Shown: in pieces, positions 20,245 through 34,037 of the stretch
Numbering within the stretch: position 1 is the stretch's first letter
Layout of the letters: every line of letters starts with the position of its first letter
Source of the DNA: Homarus americanus
Lineage: Eukaryota; Arthropoda; Malacostraca; Decapoda; Nephropidae
Direction: 5' to 3'
DNA length: 64,000 nt
Assembly: GCF_018991925.1 (NCBI RefSeq)
Contig: NW_024737042.1
Coordinates: forward strand, 19,479,298 to 19,543,297
Made by a program: the position numbers and the translations under genes
The notes under the pieces: generated by a model
Database searches by the model: none
Seen by the model: the letters and a program-made list of their open reading frames with translations, nothing else
What the model was told of the DNA's origin: nothing

Positions 20245-20520
20245 CATATACTATAGGAATAGCCGTGTGTCTGTGTGTGTGTCTGTTCTGGGCAGCCGAA
20301 ATGGCACAATCTTTTTTCACCAAACTTGGCGGAAAAATCGCAAAAAATTCGTAGAGTGGAACAAACCCGGTCCCATGTCGATGGTTTCTTTAGGAAGGCA
20401 TTAATTAACCATTTTATCGCTGTACGCTGTCAGCCAGACGGCGGTTGCGCGCTAGCCAAGCACGAGCGTTCAAATTTTCACAGGGCACGAAGGGCCCACG
20501 TTCACTTGTATCTTCTGTAC
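20245..20520 (+). repeat. Dispersed repeat R, copy 2
   Basis: Directly follows the satellite: ATATACTATAGG, a TG-rich stretch, CAGCCGAAATGGCACAATC, GGCGGAAAAATCGCAAAAAA and CCCATGTCGATGGTTTCTT, then CGCTGTACGCTGTCAGCC. With copy 1 it brackets the 18-20-kb region as direct repeats. Confidence 0.75.
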
Positions 20521-20592
20521 AAGTTTTGATTTGTTACAAATGCGACGAATGTCACATCCACACATTCTGAGGAGAAATGAGAAGGATCCCGA

Positions 20593-20594
<2 letters not shown>

Positions 20595-20625
<31 letters not shown>

Positions 20626-20880
20626 CGGTTTATTAATAGAGTTGCAGCCGGTGGCTGAAAATATACAGACTTACATTTGATTTAGACATAATGATATAAT
20701 ATGCATTGAATACATTCACAGGGCTGTACAGTACATAAATCAGGAGTTGTTTATTATTTTAACAATAGATGGGATGGTGCTATTCTTATATCTATCGGTG
20801 CGGGCTCTTATGGGCTGAATTTTGTTGTAGTGGCGGACTGCGCGAGGTGGGTGGGGGAATGCAGGTGGCAGAGGTACTGT
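20595..20880 (-). mobile_element. LINE-A copy 4, 3' end only
   Basis: (TAA)n at 20595-20622 followed by AACGGTTTATT and GTTGCAGCCGGTGGCTGAAA, closest to LINE-A copy 1 at 6927. Only the 3' UTR and the last codons (GGTGCGGGCTCTTATGGGCT-coding tail) remain. Similarity ends near 20880, where a TGTG stretch begins. It is 5'-truncated to about 290 bp. Confidence 0.82.
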
Positions 20881-21675
20881 GTGTGTGTGCGACTGTTAAG
20901 GGGAGGGGGTGGTGTTCTTACGTTCCTGGACATGTCATTCTAAATCTTGGTTGTGTGTTTGTTTAACTGGGTGTCTCATGTGACCCATCTGTCAGTTGTT
21001 GGTGGTGAGGAGCTAATAAATAATTTTGGCTCAAGACAAACACTTATCGTTGATTTTTAAGCCAGTGCTAAACACCTGTTTTTCAAGTTTTATAATAACA
21101 ACAACAACAATATTAGTAATATTAAGAATAGTAATAAAAATGAAAATAATTATCTTACTACTTCTATAATAATATTAATAATAATAAATAATTATGTCTC
21201 ACCTTCGAATGGCGTTTAGTATAACGTAAACAGAGTTAGATACGTGTTTTATTGGATATCGTAATCGTCATCAGCAATATTGCTATATCACCCTGAGAGC
21301 TGGTATCTTTACTAAACATTAAAGATAAAGATTATATTTAGCCATCATTTTTAACTGTAGATATGACTGTAGCTTGATTAAACTAGACGCTAATTAATAA
21401 ACAGTTTTTGACAGTAGACAGTGATGGAGGCACTTCAAGGTTCATCATAAACCAGTTCAATTCTAAATATGTTGCTATTAAAAAAAAATTTTTTCTTGTG
21501 TTTAAGGTTAGTTTTCTGCATTTTACTTTCAGCATCAGAACCTCTTATCGTCATAATTTCACTGCGCATTAGCTGCAAGAAGACCACCCAACACTACAAA
21601 AAATAAACTACTGACACAACGTATCTGACCCTAATAACTTAATGTCTTCCTAGTAGTAATCAATCAACACCCCAT

Positions 21676-21712
<37 letters not shown>

Positions 21713-22024
21713 CATCACTTTTCTCTCAGTTTGCCATGTAAGGAACCCATAGTGTGTTTGATTCTTCTTGCACAATCTTTGAATAATGACATTGTCTGCT
21801 CCCGTACACATACTGTATATCCCACCTTTCCAGAGTTTTTGGTGTCGTGGCGCCACCTGATAGAAATATATCTAGTCGTGTTGAAGATGTAGATCATGCA
21901 GAGTAAACAGAGCAGCATTGGAGTGGAAGAGAGATTAACTGAATGAGATACTGAGAAAAGAAGAAAATGGAGATCGGGTATAAATGGGACCAACTAGTAA
22001 CATGGTGTTGTAAATTGGTGGCTC
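20881..22024. other. No gene; AT-rich with a (CT)n tract
   Basis: AT-rich sequence with irregular AATAAT words at 21100-21190 and a CT dinucleotide tract at 21676-21709. No coding region recognised. Confidence 0.5.
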
Positions 22025-22225
22025 TCAGTGTCTCATCCATTTCCATATCCTGGTGTTAAATCCCAGTGTTACATTCTAGTGTCAAATCTTAGCGTTACAT
22101 CCTTGTGTCACATCTCAGTGTCATATCCCAGTGTCACATGTCCGTGTTAAATCCCAACTATATATCTAAATGTCACATACCAGTAGCACATCCTGGTGTC
22201 ACATCTCATTCCCACATTCTAATAT
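22025..22225. repeat. Degenerate CAGTGTCACATC-type repeat
   Basis: Words such as CAGTGTCACATC, TAGTGTCAAATCT and CAGTGTCATATCC recur about every 15-16 bases. It is an eroded short tandem repeat directly upstream of LINE-C copy 4. Confidence 0.55.
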
Positions 22226-22371
22226 ATCCCAGTCTCTCCTCACTACACCGCTTTAACAGTGACCCTCGCGGGGTACCTAGTGAAGTAAGACAATCAGCTC
22301 CCCTAGTTGTGTTCTGACCTCGCTAGGGAAAGGTCACGGCAGACTTAGCTCTCGGGGATAAATTATCGGTA

Positions 22372-23169
22372 ACGGCTAGTGCTAGTTGTGAACAGGCCTA
22401 CGCCCTTCTGAGGGCCGAGCTACTGGCCGAGTTAGTGAAGATCAAAGAAGAAAACTTGAAATTAAAGGAAGTGATAGCGAGGATGAGAGAAGAAAACACG
22501 AGACAAGAAAAGCCCATGTCTGACGAAAACTCAGGTGAATGGAAGATTGTGAGGAGAGGAACGACCAAAAGAGTAGAGAGAAAAGATACCAAGGATACGA
22601 CAACAGCTAAGTGTAAAAACTCTTTTAGTCCTTTGATAGACGAATTGGACGTTACCATAGTCAGGGACAGGGCTGACAAGGAAGGTACGAAAGCCTTAAT
22701 TGTTGGCGATTCCTAGGTACGATACCTGGATAGAACATTTTGTGGTAAAAATAATTATCCCCCAGCTCCTTTGGGGGATATAGTTGAAAGGATGGACATT
22801 ATATCGTCTGGTAATGGGAACAAACCCATTATCTGCCTCAGTTCAGGAGGTAATGATATTGGCGGGTGTAGGAGCGAGGAGCTCCTTGATAAGTTCAAGA
22901 CAACTATTGAACGTATTAGGTTGAAGGAAGGGATCCCTATCATATGTGGTGTCCTGCCTAGAATGAGAGTAGGCGATAAAGGGTTGTCAAGGGCAGTTGG
23001 TGTCAACGGCCATCTTGACACATCTTGGAAGTCAATATCAGTCCCATTCATTGACAACTGGGATAACTTTTACAGCAGAAGGGACCTTTATGCTAGGGAT
23101 GAGGTGGCAACCCTGGCTGGCTCTCTCGAGAGGGTAGTTCAAAAGTTGTCGAAGTCTTTAAACTGCTAG
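22372..23169 (+). pseudogene. LINE-C copy 4 ORF1 (SGNH esterase), degenerate
   Basis: Homologous to the ORF1 copies at 13535 and 34038. The start codon position carries ACG (22372-22374) where other copies have ATG. The coiled-coil segment (RAELLAELVKIKEENLKLKE) is present. A TAG at 22714-22716 falls immediately after the nucleophile block GDS. The GGND block (SSGGNDIGG) is intact. The C-terminal D..H block is missing: the reading goes from LYARD straight to EVATLAG. The matching region of copy 1 has two direct repeats of CTAGGGATGGGGTG, and loss of one repeat unit explains the deletion. Confidence 0.82.
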
Positions 23170-23299
23170 AGGAAGATATGGGCACGGGAGTGGAGGAGAC
23201 TGCAGTGGGAGCGGGTAAACAAAGTGAAAGGTTGCAGGGGACAAAACTAAACTAGGCAGGGAGTTAAAACCTAAACGCGTCAAAGAGAGGACTCAGAAC

Positions 23300-25751
23300 A
23301 CGACTAACTTAAATGTCTACTACACAAACAGTAAGAGTATGTGAAACAAAATGGACGAAATTAGGGCGTTGGTATGTACCGAAAAACTCGATATAATAGC
23401 ATTCACCGAAACATGGTGTTTCGTATCAAGGGAGTAAGGCTCGTAACAAATAAAAGTAAGGGTATTTAAAGAGAATTACAATATATGGTTCTTAAATTTG
23501 TATCGAGAAAAACTCCAACTACGGCGTAATGTATGGATTGAATGCAACCCCTTTTAACAAATGAATACTTGATGATTGGAGTAAAGAAACTTAAATAAAA
23601 AGTATTACTATATTTGCAAATACTTACCACTAGTAACAAAGACAAAGCTAATCACATGAACATACTAGATTACTTTAAAGTTGCCAATATCACTGACAAC
23701 TAAATCAATACACGATTCAAGAATAAAAATACATAAGACACTAAATACAGCCAGCCAGCCTCAACAATGATTACCATAAGTACATCACCCAGTTCGAAGG
23801 GAAGAGTCAACTGACAACGCAGGCCAGTGGAAAAGATCCAAAGACTTCCCAAACTTGTGTGCTACTGAAAGCCGGCTCTGACCCAATCTTCGTACTTGAC
23901 GTAATTTCTCACTGTTAATGTTATTACAGTGTTACTGACTTTAATAATATAAACTATTCACATAAATAATATAAACAAATGTAGTTCTAATCTGGAAAAA
24001 TATGTAATTACACAATATGTATATATATCAAGAATACATTCTCATTTACAGTACGTCTGGCAGGGGCACACAGCACATTTAGTAATTGGTTGTTCAGGGT
24101 TGTTCTATCCTACGTTGCACGTAACAATGGATAAACTTAAACTCCTGCTGAATACCAAATTGCAGGTTACAAATTATTCCATACCGATAGGCAGAATAGG
24201 AAAGGAGGCGGAGTAGCAATATATGTCAGGGATAATCTGGTGTGAAATAAATAAGGAAATAAAAACTGAACTGAATACAGAAACAATTTGGAAATAATTA
24301 ATCGATGGTAGGGAAAAGTTAATCTCAGGAGTATTATTTAGACCTCCTAATCTTGATAGAGTTAATGAGCAACTTATTTGGGATGAAATGCGCAGGGATT
24401 CCAGCATAACAATGTCTGTATAGTAGGCGATTTTAACTTTAGCCAAATAGATTGGATCGACCTTACAGGTAACTTAGAATCAGATGATTTTCTTGAAACA
24501 GTTCAGGACTGTTTCCTAAGTCAACACATAACCGAACTCCCCCGGGGTAAGAATATACTCGATTTAGTTCTTAGTTCTATCAAACAGAGAAAACCCCATT
24601 AGTAATGTCGAGGTAGGAAACGAACTTGCCAACAGCGATCACAAAGAAATAAGATTTCATTTAAAATTTAATGGCAGTCGCAAGGAAAATTCCATCAAGC
24701 TCTCAGATTTCATAAGGGCAAACTTTGATATGTTGAAAATGTAGCTGAGAGAAGGGGTATCACATTTGGGGGTGGATTACATGACCTCGCGTGAGGTGAC
24801 CTCACACAATGTACCCACAGAGGGCGACCTCACTTTACCTGGAGACCTGACAACGATATCCTCACAAAATATGACGGTTGAAGATGACCTGATAACGAGA
24901 TCTGAGATTGACAAGTTCCACAACAACTTAAATAATGAGTTACTTAATGCAAAAAAGGCAGAACATACCATACAGAAAATTCAGATCAGACAACAATGAC
25001 CTTAAATGGATAAATAATTATTTAAAGAACATTATTGGACAAAGGAAGGCTATACAGTAGGTAGAATAATAAATCGTGGTAAAGTTTACCTCCGAGATTA
25101 TTATTAGGTATTGGCCAGTAGGGTTACGACCTAGATAAGAAAAGTAAAGAGGAATAATAAACTGAAGGTAGCAAGGGAGGTGAAGTCAAACCCCAAGGGT
25201 TTCTTTCAAATGTATCAAACTAAAACACGAGAAAAGATTGGACTAATACAGTCAGATACCGGCGAACTAACTGATAACCACGGAAAAATGAGCAATAACC
25301 TGAATAAATATTTTTCAACAGTTTTCACCACCGAAAATTTAAACATGATACCCGAGGTACCGACTATATACAGAGATAGTGAAGAAAATAGATTAAGCGA
25401 GATAGTAGTGACTAGTAACGACGTTGGTAAACAAATAGAAAAGCTGAAACCTAATAAATCACCAGGTCCCGATGGGATGTTTGCCAGAGTATTAAAGGAA
25501 TGTAAGGAAGAGCTTAGTATGCCCTTAGCAAATTTGTTTAACTTGTCCTTAAAAACGGATGTAGTACCAGAATCCTGGAGGATAGCCAATGTAGACTTTC
25601 AAGAAGGGAGATAGATCACTATCTTCTAACTACCGTCCATTCAGCTTAACATAAATTGCAGGCAAATTACTGAAAGCAATAATATTAAACTCTATTCGAA
25701 ATCACCTGGAGAAGCACAAGTTGATCAATGATTCCCAACATGGCTTCACCT
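23300..25751 (+). pseudogene. LINE-C copy 4 endonuclease, linker and N-terminal RT
   Basis: Starts with the CR1-type endonuclease opening (YYTNSKS-like text at about 23315, then a FTETW block at 23400). After an unrecognised insert it resumes at about 24140 with GYKLFHTDR-like and RKGGGVAIYVRDN. Next are VGDFNFSQIDWIDL (24427-24470) and a NSDHKEIRFHLKF block. A linker follows with LITRSEIDKFHNNLN. At 25180-25614 an open part carries FFQMYQTKTREKIGLI and NKSPGPDGMFARVLKEC. The frame breaks near 25605, and QHGFT at about 25750 ends at the nested LINE-B. Stops and frameshifts throughout make it a pseudogene. Confidence 0.75.
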
Positions 25752-26765
25752 ATAGAACACAGAGTGTCAGCATAGATGGTGCTAAATATGAGTGGGGCCG
25801 CGTAGCCAGTGGGGTTCCCCAGGGGTCAGTACTAGGCCCACTCTTGATCATAATTTACCTAAACGATCTAGATACTGGAATCAGCAGCGACATAAGCAAG
25901 TTTGTGGATGACACCAAAATAGGGCGGCAAGTTAATTCATGGCAGGATACAAATGCACTGCAAGAGGATTTAAATAAACGGCACGAGTGGTCAGAAAAAT
26001 GGCAAATGATATTCAACACCAGCAAGTGCAGCGTACTTAATATTGGAAGAACAAATATGTAAGTGTATACAGCCTTAACAACATCAACCTAGAGAAGCCG
26101 ACTTGTGAAAGAGACTTAGGGGTACTTGCAAGTCCGGACCTACGGCCTAGAAAACAGTGCGTTAAGGTTCGAAATACGGCAAACAGAGTATTAGGTTTTA
26201 TATCTAGAAGTGTAAGTAATATGAGTGAAGAGGTCATATTGCAACTATATCTTGCGGTAGTCAAGCCGCACCCCGATTATGCTGTTTAGTTCTGGTGCCA
26301 TTAATATAGAATGGATATCAATTCACTGAAGAATGACGAAAATGATTCCGGGATTTAGAAACCTTCGATATCAAGATAGATTAAAGAAACTAAACTTCAA
26401 TTCCCTAGAAAGACGAAGAGTGCGGGGAGATATGATAGAAGTATTTAATTGGGTGAAAGGAATCAATAAAGGAGATATACAGTTCTTATAATATCCGAGC
26501 AGGATAGGACTCGTAGCAACGGATTTAAGTTGGATAAGCTTTGGTTTAGGAGGAAGATAGGAAGGAACCGGTTCACAAATAGGGTGGTAGACGAGTGGAA
26601 CAAGCTTAGCAACTTTATAGTAAGTGCTGGAACGCTGGGAAGTCTTATAAGGAGGCTCGATAGATTCATGGATGATAGAGAGTGGTAGTAACTCTCGACA
26701 GGAGCTGCCAAGCACAGGCCAACCGGCCTATTGCAGACTACTTATTTTCTTATGTTCTTATGTTC
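25752..26765 (+). mobile_element. LINE-B copy 2 nested inside LINE-C copy 4
   Basis: From about 25752 the sequence switches from LINE-C to LINE-B: SGVPQGSVLGPLLIIIYLND, KFVDDTKIGRQ (catalytic block FVDD rather than FADD), then post-RT text to a stop near 26689. The LINE-B 3' UTR (CTCTCGACAGGAGCTGCCA) and a TTCTTATGTTCATG tail end at about 26765. LINE-C motif A begins again right after it. It is therefore a 5'-truncated LINE-B insertion, younger than its host. No clear target-site duplication is visible at the junctions. Confidence 0.82.
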
Positions 26766-27735
26766 ATGTCTATCTAATCTATTAACGTTCTTTTCAGCTG
26801 TTTTCGAATTAGTGGACGAGGGTCACGACTATGATGTGGTATATCTTGACTTTAGTAAAGCATTCGACAGAGTCCTACACGGAAGGCTAATAAGAAAAGT
26901 GGAGGCTCATGGCACTGGAGGAGATATTCTAAAATAGATTAGTGCGTGGTAACAGGACAGGAAACAGCGAGTGAGCATTAACGGCCTAAATCCGATTGGA
27001 GTAACGTCACCATTATTATTTATTATATACATAAACGACATAGATATCGGCGTAGACAGCAACATAAATAACTTTGCCGATGACACTAAAATAGGGCGCG
27101 TAATTAAATCTGACGAAGACTCAATCTAAACAAATTTTTCGAATGTGAGAAATATTTAGGAGTAATGATAAGTAGGAATCTTAAGCCAAGTAAACAATGT
27201 GTATTTGCTCGAAACAAGGCTAATAAAGTACTTGGGTTCATTCAAAGGAGTGTTAGTTACAAGACTAGAGAGGTTATCCTAAAATTATATCTTGCGCTTG
27301 TGAGACGTCACTTGGATTACGCAGTTCAATTCTGGTCACCGTATTAAAGAATTCAGAGGAGAATGACAAGACCAATCCCGGGCATTAGGAACCTTGAGTA
27401 CAGAGACAGGTTAAAGCATCTTAATTTGCACTCTCTAGAGAGACGTAGAGTGAGGGGCGATATGATAGAGGTGTATAAATGGAAGTCAGGGTAAAACAAA
27501 GGTGATATAACAAAGGTATTCCAGCTATCCAACCAGGAGCGAACTCGTAACAATGGGTTTAAATTAGACAAATTTAGATTTAGGCTCGAGATAGGTAAAC
27601 ACTGGTTTGGGAATAGAGTAGTGGATGAATGGAACAAGTTACCAAACATCATCATTAACTGAATACCCTGGAAAGCTTCAAACATAGGTTGGATGGATAT
27701 ATGAGCGATAGGGGTTGGGTGTAAATAGGACTGCC
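26766..27735 (+). pseudogene. LINE-C copy 4 RT, remainder after the nested LINE-B
   Basis: Begins SNLLTFFSAVFELVDEG and motif A VVYLDFSKAFDRVLHG, then LLFIIYINDIDIG and NFADDTKIGRVIK (27071-27110). After a deletion near 27140 come SKQCVFARNKANKVLGFI, LDYAVQFWSPY and the post-RT tail with EVYKWKSG and NGFKLDKFRFR. The motif-B SGVPQG text is missing. Several stops are present. The UTR word ACTGCAGCGGGCCTATTGG follows at 27770. Confidence 0.8.
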
Positions 27736-27736
27736 C

Positions 27737-28867
27737 AGTAAGAACATAAGAACAAAAGAATGGAGGAAACTGCAGCGGGCCTATTGGCCCATACTGGGCA
27801 GTCCCGTTTACACCCAACCCCTATTGCTCATATAAGCATCCAACCTATGTTTGAAGCTATTCAGCATATTCGAGTTAATGATGATATTTGGTAACTTGTT
27901 CCATTCATCCACAACTCTGTTTCCAAACCAGTGTTTATCTATTTCACGCCTAAATCTAAATTTGTCTAATTTAAAACCATTGTTACGAGTTCGCTCCTGG
28001 TAGGATAGTTTGAGTACCTTTGTAATGTCCCCTTTGTTTAGCCCTGACTTCCACTTATACACCTCTATCAGGTCGCCCCTCACTCTACGTCTCTCGAGGG
28101 AGTGCAAATTAAGGTGCTTTAACCTGTCTCTGTACTCAAGGTTCCTAATGCCCGGGATTAGTCTTGTCATTCTCCTCTGAATTCTTTCCAATGATTCTAT
28201 ATCCATTTTGTAATACGGTGACCAGAACTGAACTGCGTAATCCAGGTGTGGTCTCACAAGAGCAAGATACAGTTTTAGGATGACCTCGCTAGTCTTGTAA
28301 CTAATACTCCTTTGTATGAACCCAAGTACTTTATTAGCCTTGTTACGAGCAAAATCACATTGTTTACTCCTAAATCTCTCTCGCAGTCTGATTTCGCTAT
28401 GGCATCGTTGTTCATCTGGTATCTGGTTTCCCTATTTACATCTCCTATAATGAGTACTTTACATTTGTCACGTTGAATTTCATCTGCCATTTTTCAGACC
28501 ATTCGAAAAATTTGTTTAGATCTTCCTGTAGTTTTGCTGAGTCCTCGTCAGATTTAATAACACGTCCTATTTTAGTGTCATCAGCAAATTTACTTATGTT
28601 GCTGTCTATGCCGATATCTATGTCGTTTATGTATATAATAAATAATAATGGTCCAAGTACTGAGCCTTGGGGAACTCCACTTGTGACGTTGCTCCAATGG
28701 GACTTAGTGCCGTTAATGCTCACTCGCTGTTTCCTGTCCTGTAACCACGCCCTAATCTATTTAAGGATGTTACCTTTGATGCCATGAGCTTCTACCTTTC
28801 TAATTAGTCTTTCGTGGGGGACTGTGTCGAAGGCTTTGCTAAAGTCGAGATATACCACATCATAATT
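27737..28867 (-). mobile_element. LINE-C copy 5, opposite strand, RT and 3' UTR
   Basis: The minus-strand copy lies tail to tail with copy 4. From its 3' end (CATAAGAACAAAAGAATGG at 27744) it reads through the post-RT region (LDYAVQFWSPYYKMD, RRMTRLIPGIRNLEYRDRLK, 27808-28257), a damaged segment at 28275-28490, and RT motifs SGVPQGSVLGPLLFIIYIND and KFADDTKIGR (28445-28723), to VVYLDFSKAFDTVPHERL at about 28850. The catalytic DD is intact. A short plus-strand tail-like piece (CTTCCTCGATTCTTATGTTC) at 28868-28935 abuts it. Confidence 0.85.
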
Positions 28868-29278
28868 GTGCCCCTCGTATGGGCCCATAGGACCACTGCA
28901 GCTTCCTCGATTCTTATGTTCTTATGTTCTTATCTAAACAATTATCTTGTCAATATAAGCAGTTTTTCTCTGCAGTAATAGCATTTTGCTATTTTAACAT
29001 TAATTTTTTTTACCTTATGTTTCTGGCTGACCAGAAAACTTAAACATGACTTAGGAATAAAGAAAGGAATATATAAGAAATTAAAGGGAGGGGAGGAGCA
29101 GCTCAGAAATAGGTATATTGAACTATCTAGGAATGTTAAGAAAAATGTAAGGAAGGCAAAGAGAGACTATGAAATCAAAATAGCAAGAGAATCCAAGGCG
29201 AATCCCAAGGGATTTTTCCAGGTATATAGGACAAAGGTCAAGGACAAAGTTGGACTTTTAAAGTCAGGGAGGGGAGAA

Positions 29279-31251
29279 GTGATAAATGGCAGTGGAGAAA
29301 TAAGCAAAGCATTGAACAGCTACTTCTTATCAGTTTTCACAGAAGAAATTTGGGATGAAATTCCAGAGGTGGAACTGATATTTAAGGGAAAGGAAGAAGA
29401 GAAATTAAAGAGTATCACTATCAGAAAAGAGGATGTTCTTAAGAAGATAAATAAACTAAAGAAAACAAAATCCCCAGGGCCGGATGAAATTTTCCCTCGA
29501 GTCTTGAAGGAGTGTAGGGAACAGATTAGCGGACCCCTCGTAAACTTATTTACAAAATCATTAGACACTGGAGTTGTGCCAGACTTGTGGAAACAGGCAA
29601 ATGTAGTACCCATATTCAGAAAGGGAGACAGAGCATCAGCGTCAAATTACCGGCCGATCAGTTTGACGTCAGTAGTGGGGAAATTTCTTGAATCAATTAT
29701 AGCAGATAGCATCCGATCGCATCTAGAGAAAAGCAAATTAATCTACGACTCTCAACATGGGTTTACAAAGGGAAAATCTTGTCTAACAAATCTGCTAACG
29801 TTTTTTAGGAAAGTCTTCGAGGTAGTAGATAATGACGAAAATTACGATGTTATTTACTTAGACTTTAGCAAAGCATTTGACAGAGTACCGCATCAGAGGC
29901 TTCTGAGAAAAATTAAAGCTCATGGTATCGTTTTAAATTGGATAAAATCATGGCTCACCGATAGAACGCAGAGGGTCAGCGTAGATGGTGTTAAATCTGA
30001 GTGGGGCCGTGTAACCAGTGGGGTTCCCCAGGGGTCAGTACTAGGCCCACTCTTGTTCATAATCTACATAAACGATCTAGATACTGGGATCAGCAGTGAC
30101 ATAAGCAAGTTTGCGGATGACACCAAAATAGGGCGGCAAATTAATTTAGGGCAGGATGCAAATGCATTACAGGAGGATCTAAATAAACTGCAGGGGTGGT
30201 CTGAAAAATGGCAAATGAAATTCAACACCAGCAAGTGCAGCGTACTTAATATTGGAAGAACAAATACTTATAATGTATACAGCCTTAACAACATCAACCT
30301 AGAGAAGTCGACTTGTGAAAGAGACCTAGGGGTACTTGCAAGCCCGGACCTACGGCCTAGAAAACAGTGCATTAATGTTCGAAATTAGGCAAACAGAGTA
30401 TTGGGTTTTGGAGATGTTCGGGGTACTTGGTTCTAACTACAGGAGCAAACATAAACACCTGTAGAGTTCTGTAGGTTCTTATTAACGGAAATATACAGGG
30501 GTGCGCTTACAGCGCAGGTAGTCCTTACACTCCTATAGGGTCAACTGACCTCACTCTGACCTCTCGGGCGACATGTGGAAAGTGGTATACTAGCAGCTTC
30601 CAGATGTCGCCAGGCACATTCATCTAAGCGTGTGGTGACATGAAACAGGGGCATTGCCACACGCTACTGACTAGAGAAATAATGTGTATATATAGAGTAC
30701 ATACATGGTATACATACAACATACATAATATACATACAGGTTTTATATCTAGAAGTGTAAGTAACAAGAGTGCAAAGGTCTTATTGCAACTATATCTTGC
30801 GCTAGTCAGGCCACACCTCGATTATGCGGTTCAGTTCTGGTGCCCCTATTATAGAATGGATATAAATTCACTAGAGTCGGTGCAGAGAAGAATGACAAAA
30901 ATGATTCCGGGACTTAGAAACCTTCCATATCAGGATAGGCTAAAGAAACGTAACTTGCATTCCCTAGAAAGACGATGAGTGCGGGGAGATATGATAGAAG
31001 TATTTAAGTGGGTAAAAGGAATCAATAAAGGGGATATAGATAAAGTTCTTATAATATCCGGGCAGGATAGGACTCGGGGCAACGGATTCAAGTTGGATAA
31101 GTTTAGGTTTAGGAGGGAGATAAGAAGAAACTGGTTCCCAAATAGGGTGGTGGACGAGTGGAACAAGCTTAGCAACTTTGTAGTAAGTGCGGGAAGTCTG
31201 GAAAGTTTCAAAAGGAGGCTAGATAGATTCATGGATGATAGAGAGTGGTAG
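29279..31251 (+). pseudogene. LINE-B copy 3 reverse transcriptase, interrupted
   Basis: A 369-codon open region (29279-30388) covers SPGPDEIFPRVLKEC, NYRPISLTSVVGKFLES, motif A VIYLDFSKAFDRVPHQRL, motif B SGVPQGSVLGPLLFIIYIND and motif C KFADDTKIGRQ. All catalytic residues are intact. A few codons are lost near 29930 compared with 36840. A TAG at 30386-30388 replaces a lysine codon and an insertion follows. The reading resumes at 30741 with ISRSVSNKSAKVLLQLYLAL and runs through the post-RT tail, with one stop at 30976, to 31251. Confidence 0.86.
30410..30738. mobile_element. Probable solo LTR (unassigned family)
   Basis: A 329-bp segment inserted in LINE-B copy 3, flanked by GGTTTT at 30404-30409 and 30739-30744. 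LINE-B is otherwise continuous across it. It has a TATATATAGAG TATA-like stretch near 30690 and a CCTGTAGAGTTCTGTAGG hairpin-like patch. It lacks coding sequence, a poly(A) tail and obvious inverted termini, which favours an LTR over a SINE or MITE. It is not the Gypsy-1 LTR. Orientation is unknown; read on minus it begins TGTATGTATA. Confidence 0.55.
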
Positions 31252-31330
31252 TAACTCTCGACAGGAGCTGCCATGCACAGGCCAACCGGCCTATTGCAGA
31301 CTCCTTATTTTCTAATGTTCTTATGTTTTT

Positions 31331-33954
<2,624 letters not shown>

Positions 33955-34037
33955 CGCATCTGAGAGCAGGAACACGACCTCTGACCCAGCTTGGAGGAGG
34001 TCGTGCCCGATCACGCTCCCGTTAGAGACCAAGGAAA

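Larger units (their letters stand above)
22290..27735 (+). mobile_element. LINE-C copy 4, near full length, with nested insertions
   Basis: Runs from a 5' UTR shared with the copy at 38058-40485 (TTGTGTTCTGACCTCGCTAG) through ORF1 (22372-23169), endonuclease, linker and RT to a 3' UTR near 27735. It is interrupted at about 23430-24130 by unrecognised AT-rich sequence and at 25752-26765 by a 5'-truncated LINE-B. RT motif A (VVYLDFSKAFDRV) resumes right after the nested LINE-B tail. A further small deletion near 27140 removes the region after FADDTK. The 3' end meets the 3' end of the opposite-strand copy at 27737. Confidence 0.83.
29030..31330 (+). mobile_element. LINE-B copy 3, linker to 3' end, split by a probable LTR
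   Basis: Begins within the LINE-B linker (MTRKLKHDLGIKKG region) and ends with the CTCTCGACAGGAGCTGCCA UTR and a TTCTAATGTTCTTATG tail. It closely matches the copy at 33955-37936. A foreign segment (30410-30738) interrupts it after GTATTGGGTTTT. The 5' truncation at about 29030 removes ORF1 and the endonuclease. Confidence 0.88.

Noticed and set aside
25721..26062. A chimeric LINE-C/LINE-B RT as a new recombinant family
   Set aside because: LINE-C resumes after the LINE-B tail at 26766, so nesting explains it better than recombination.
33966..34010. Inverted words GACCTC...GAGGTC upstream of LINE-B ORF1 as an operator-like site
   Set aside because: Short chance-level palindrome in a 5' UTR, with no second copy to compare.
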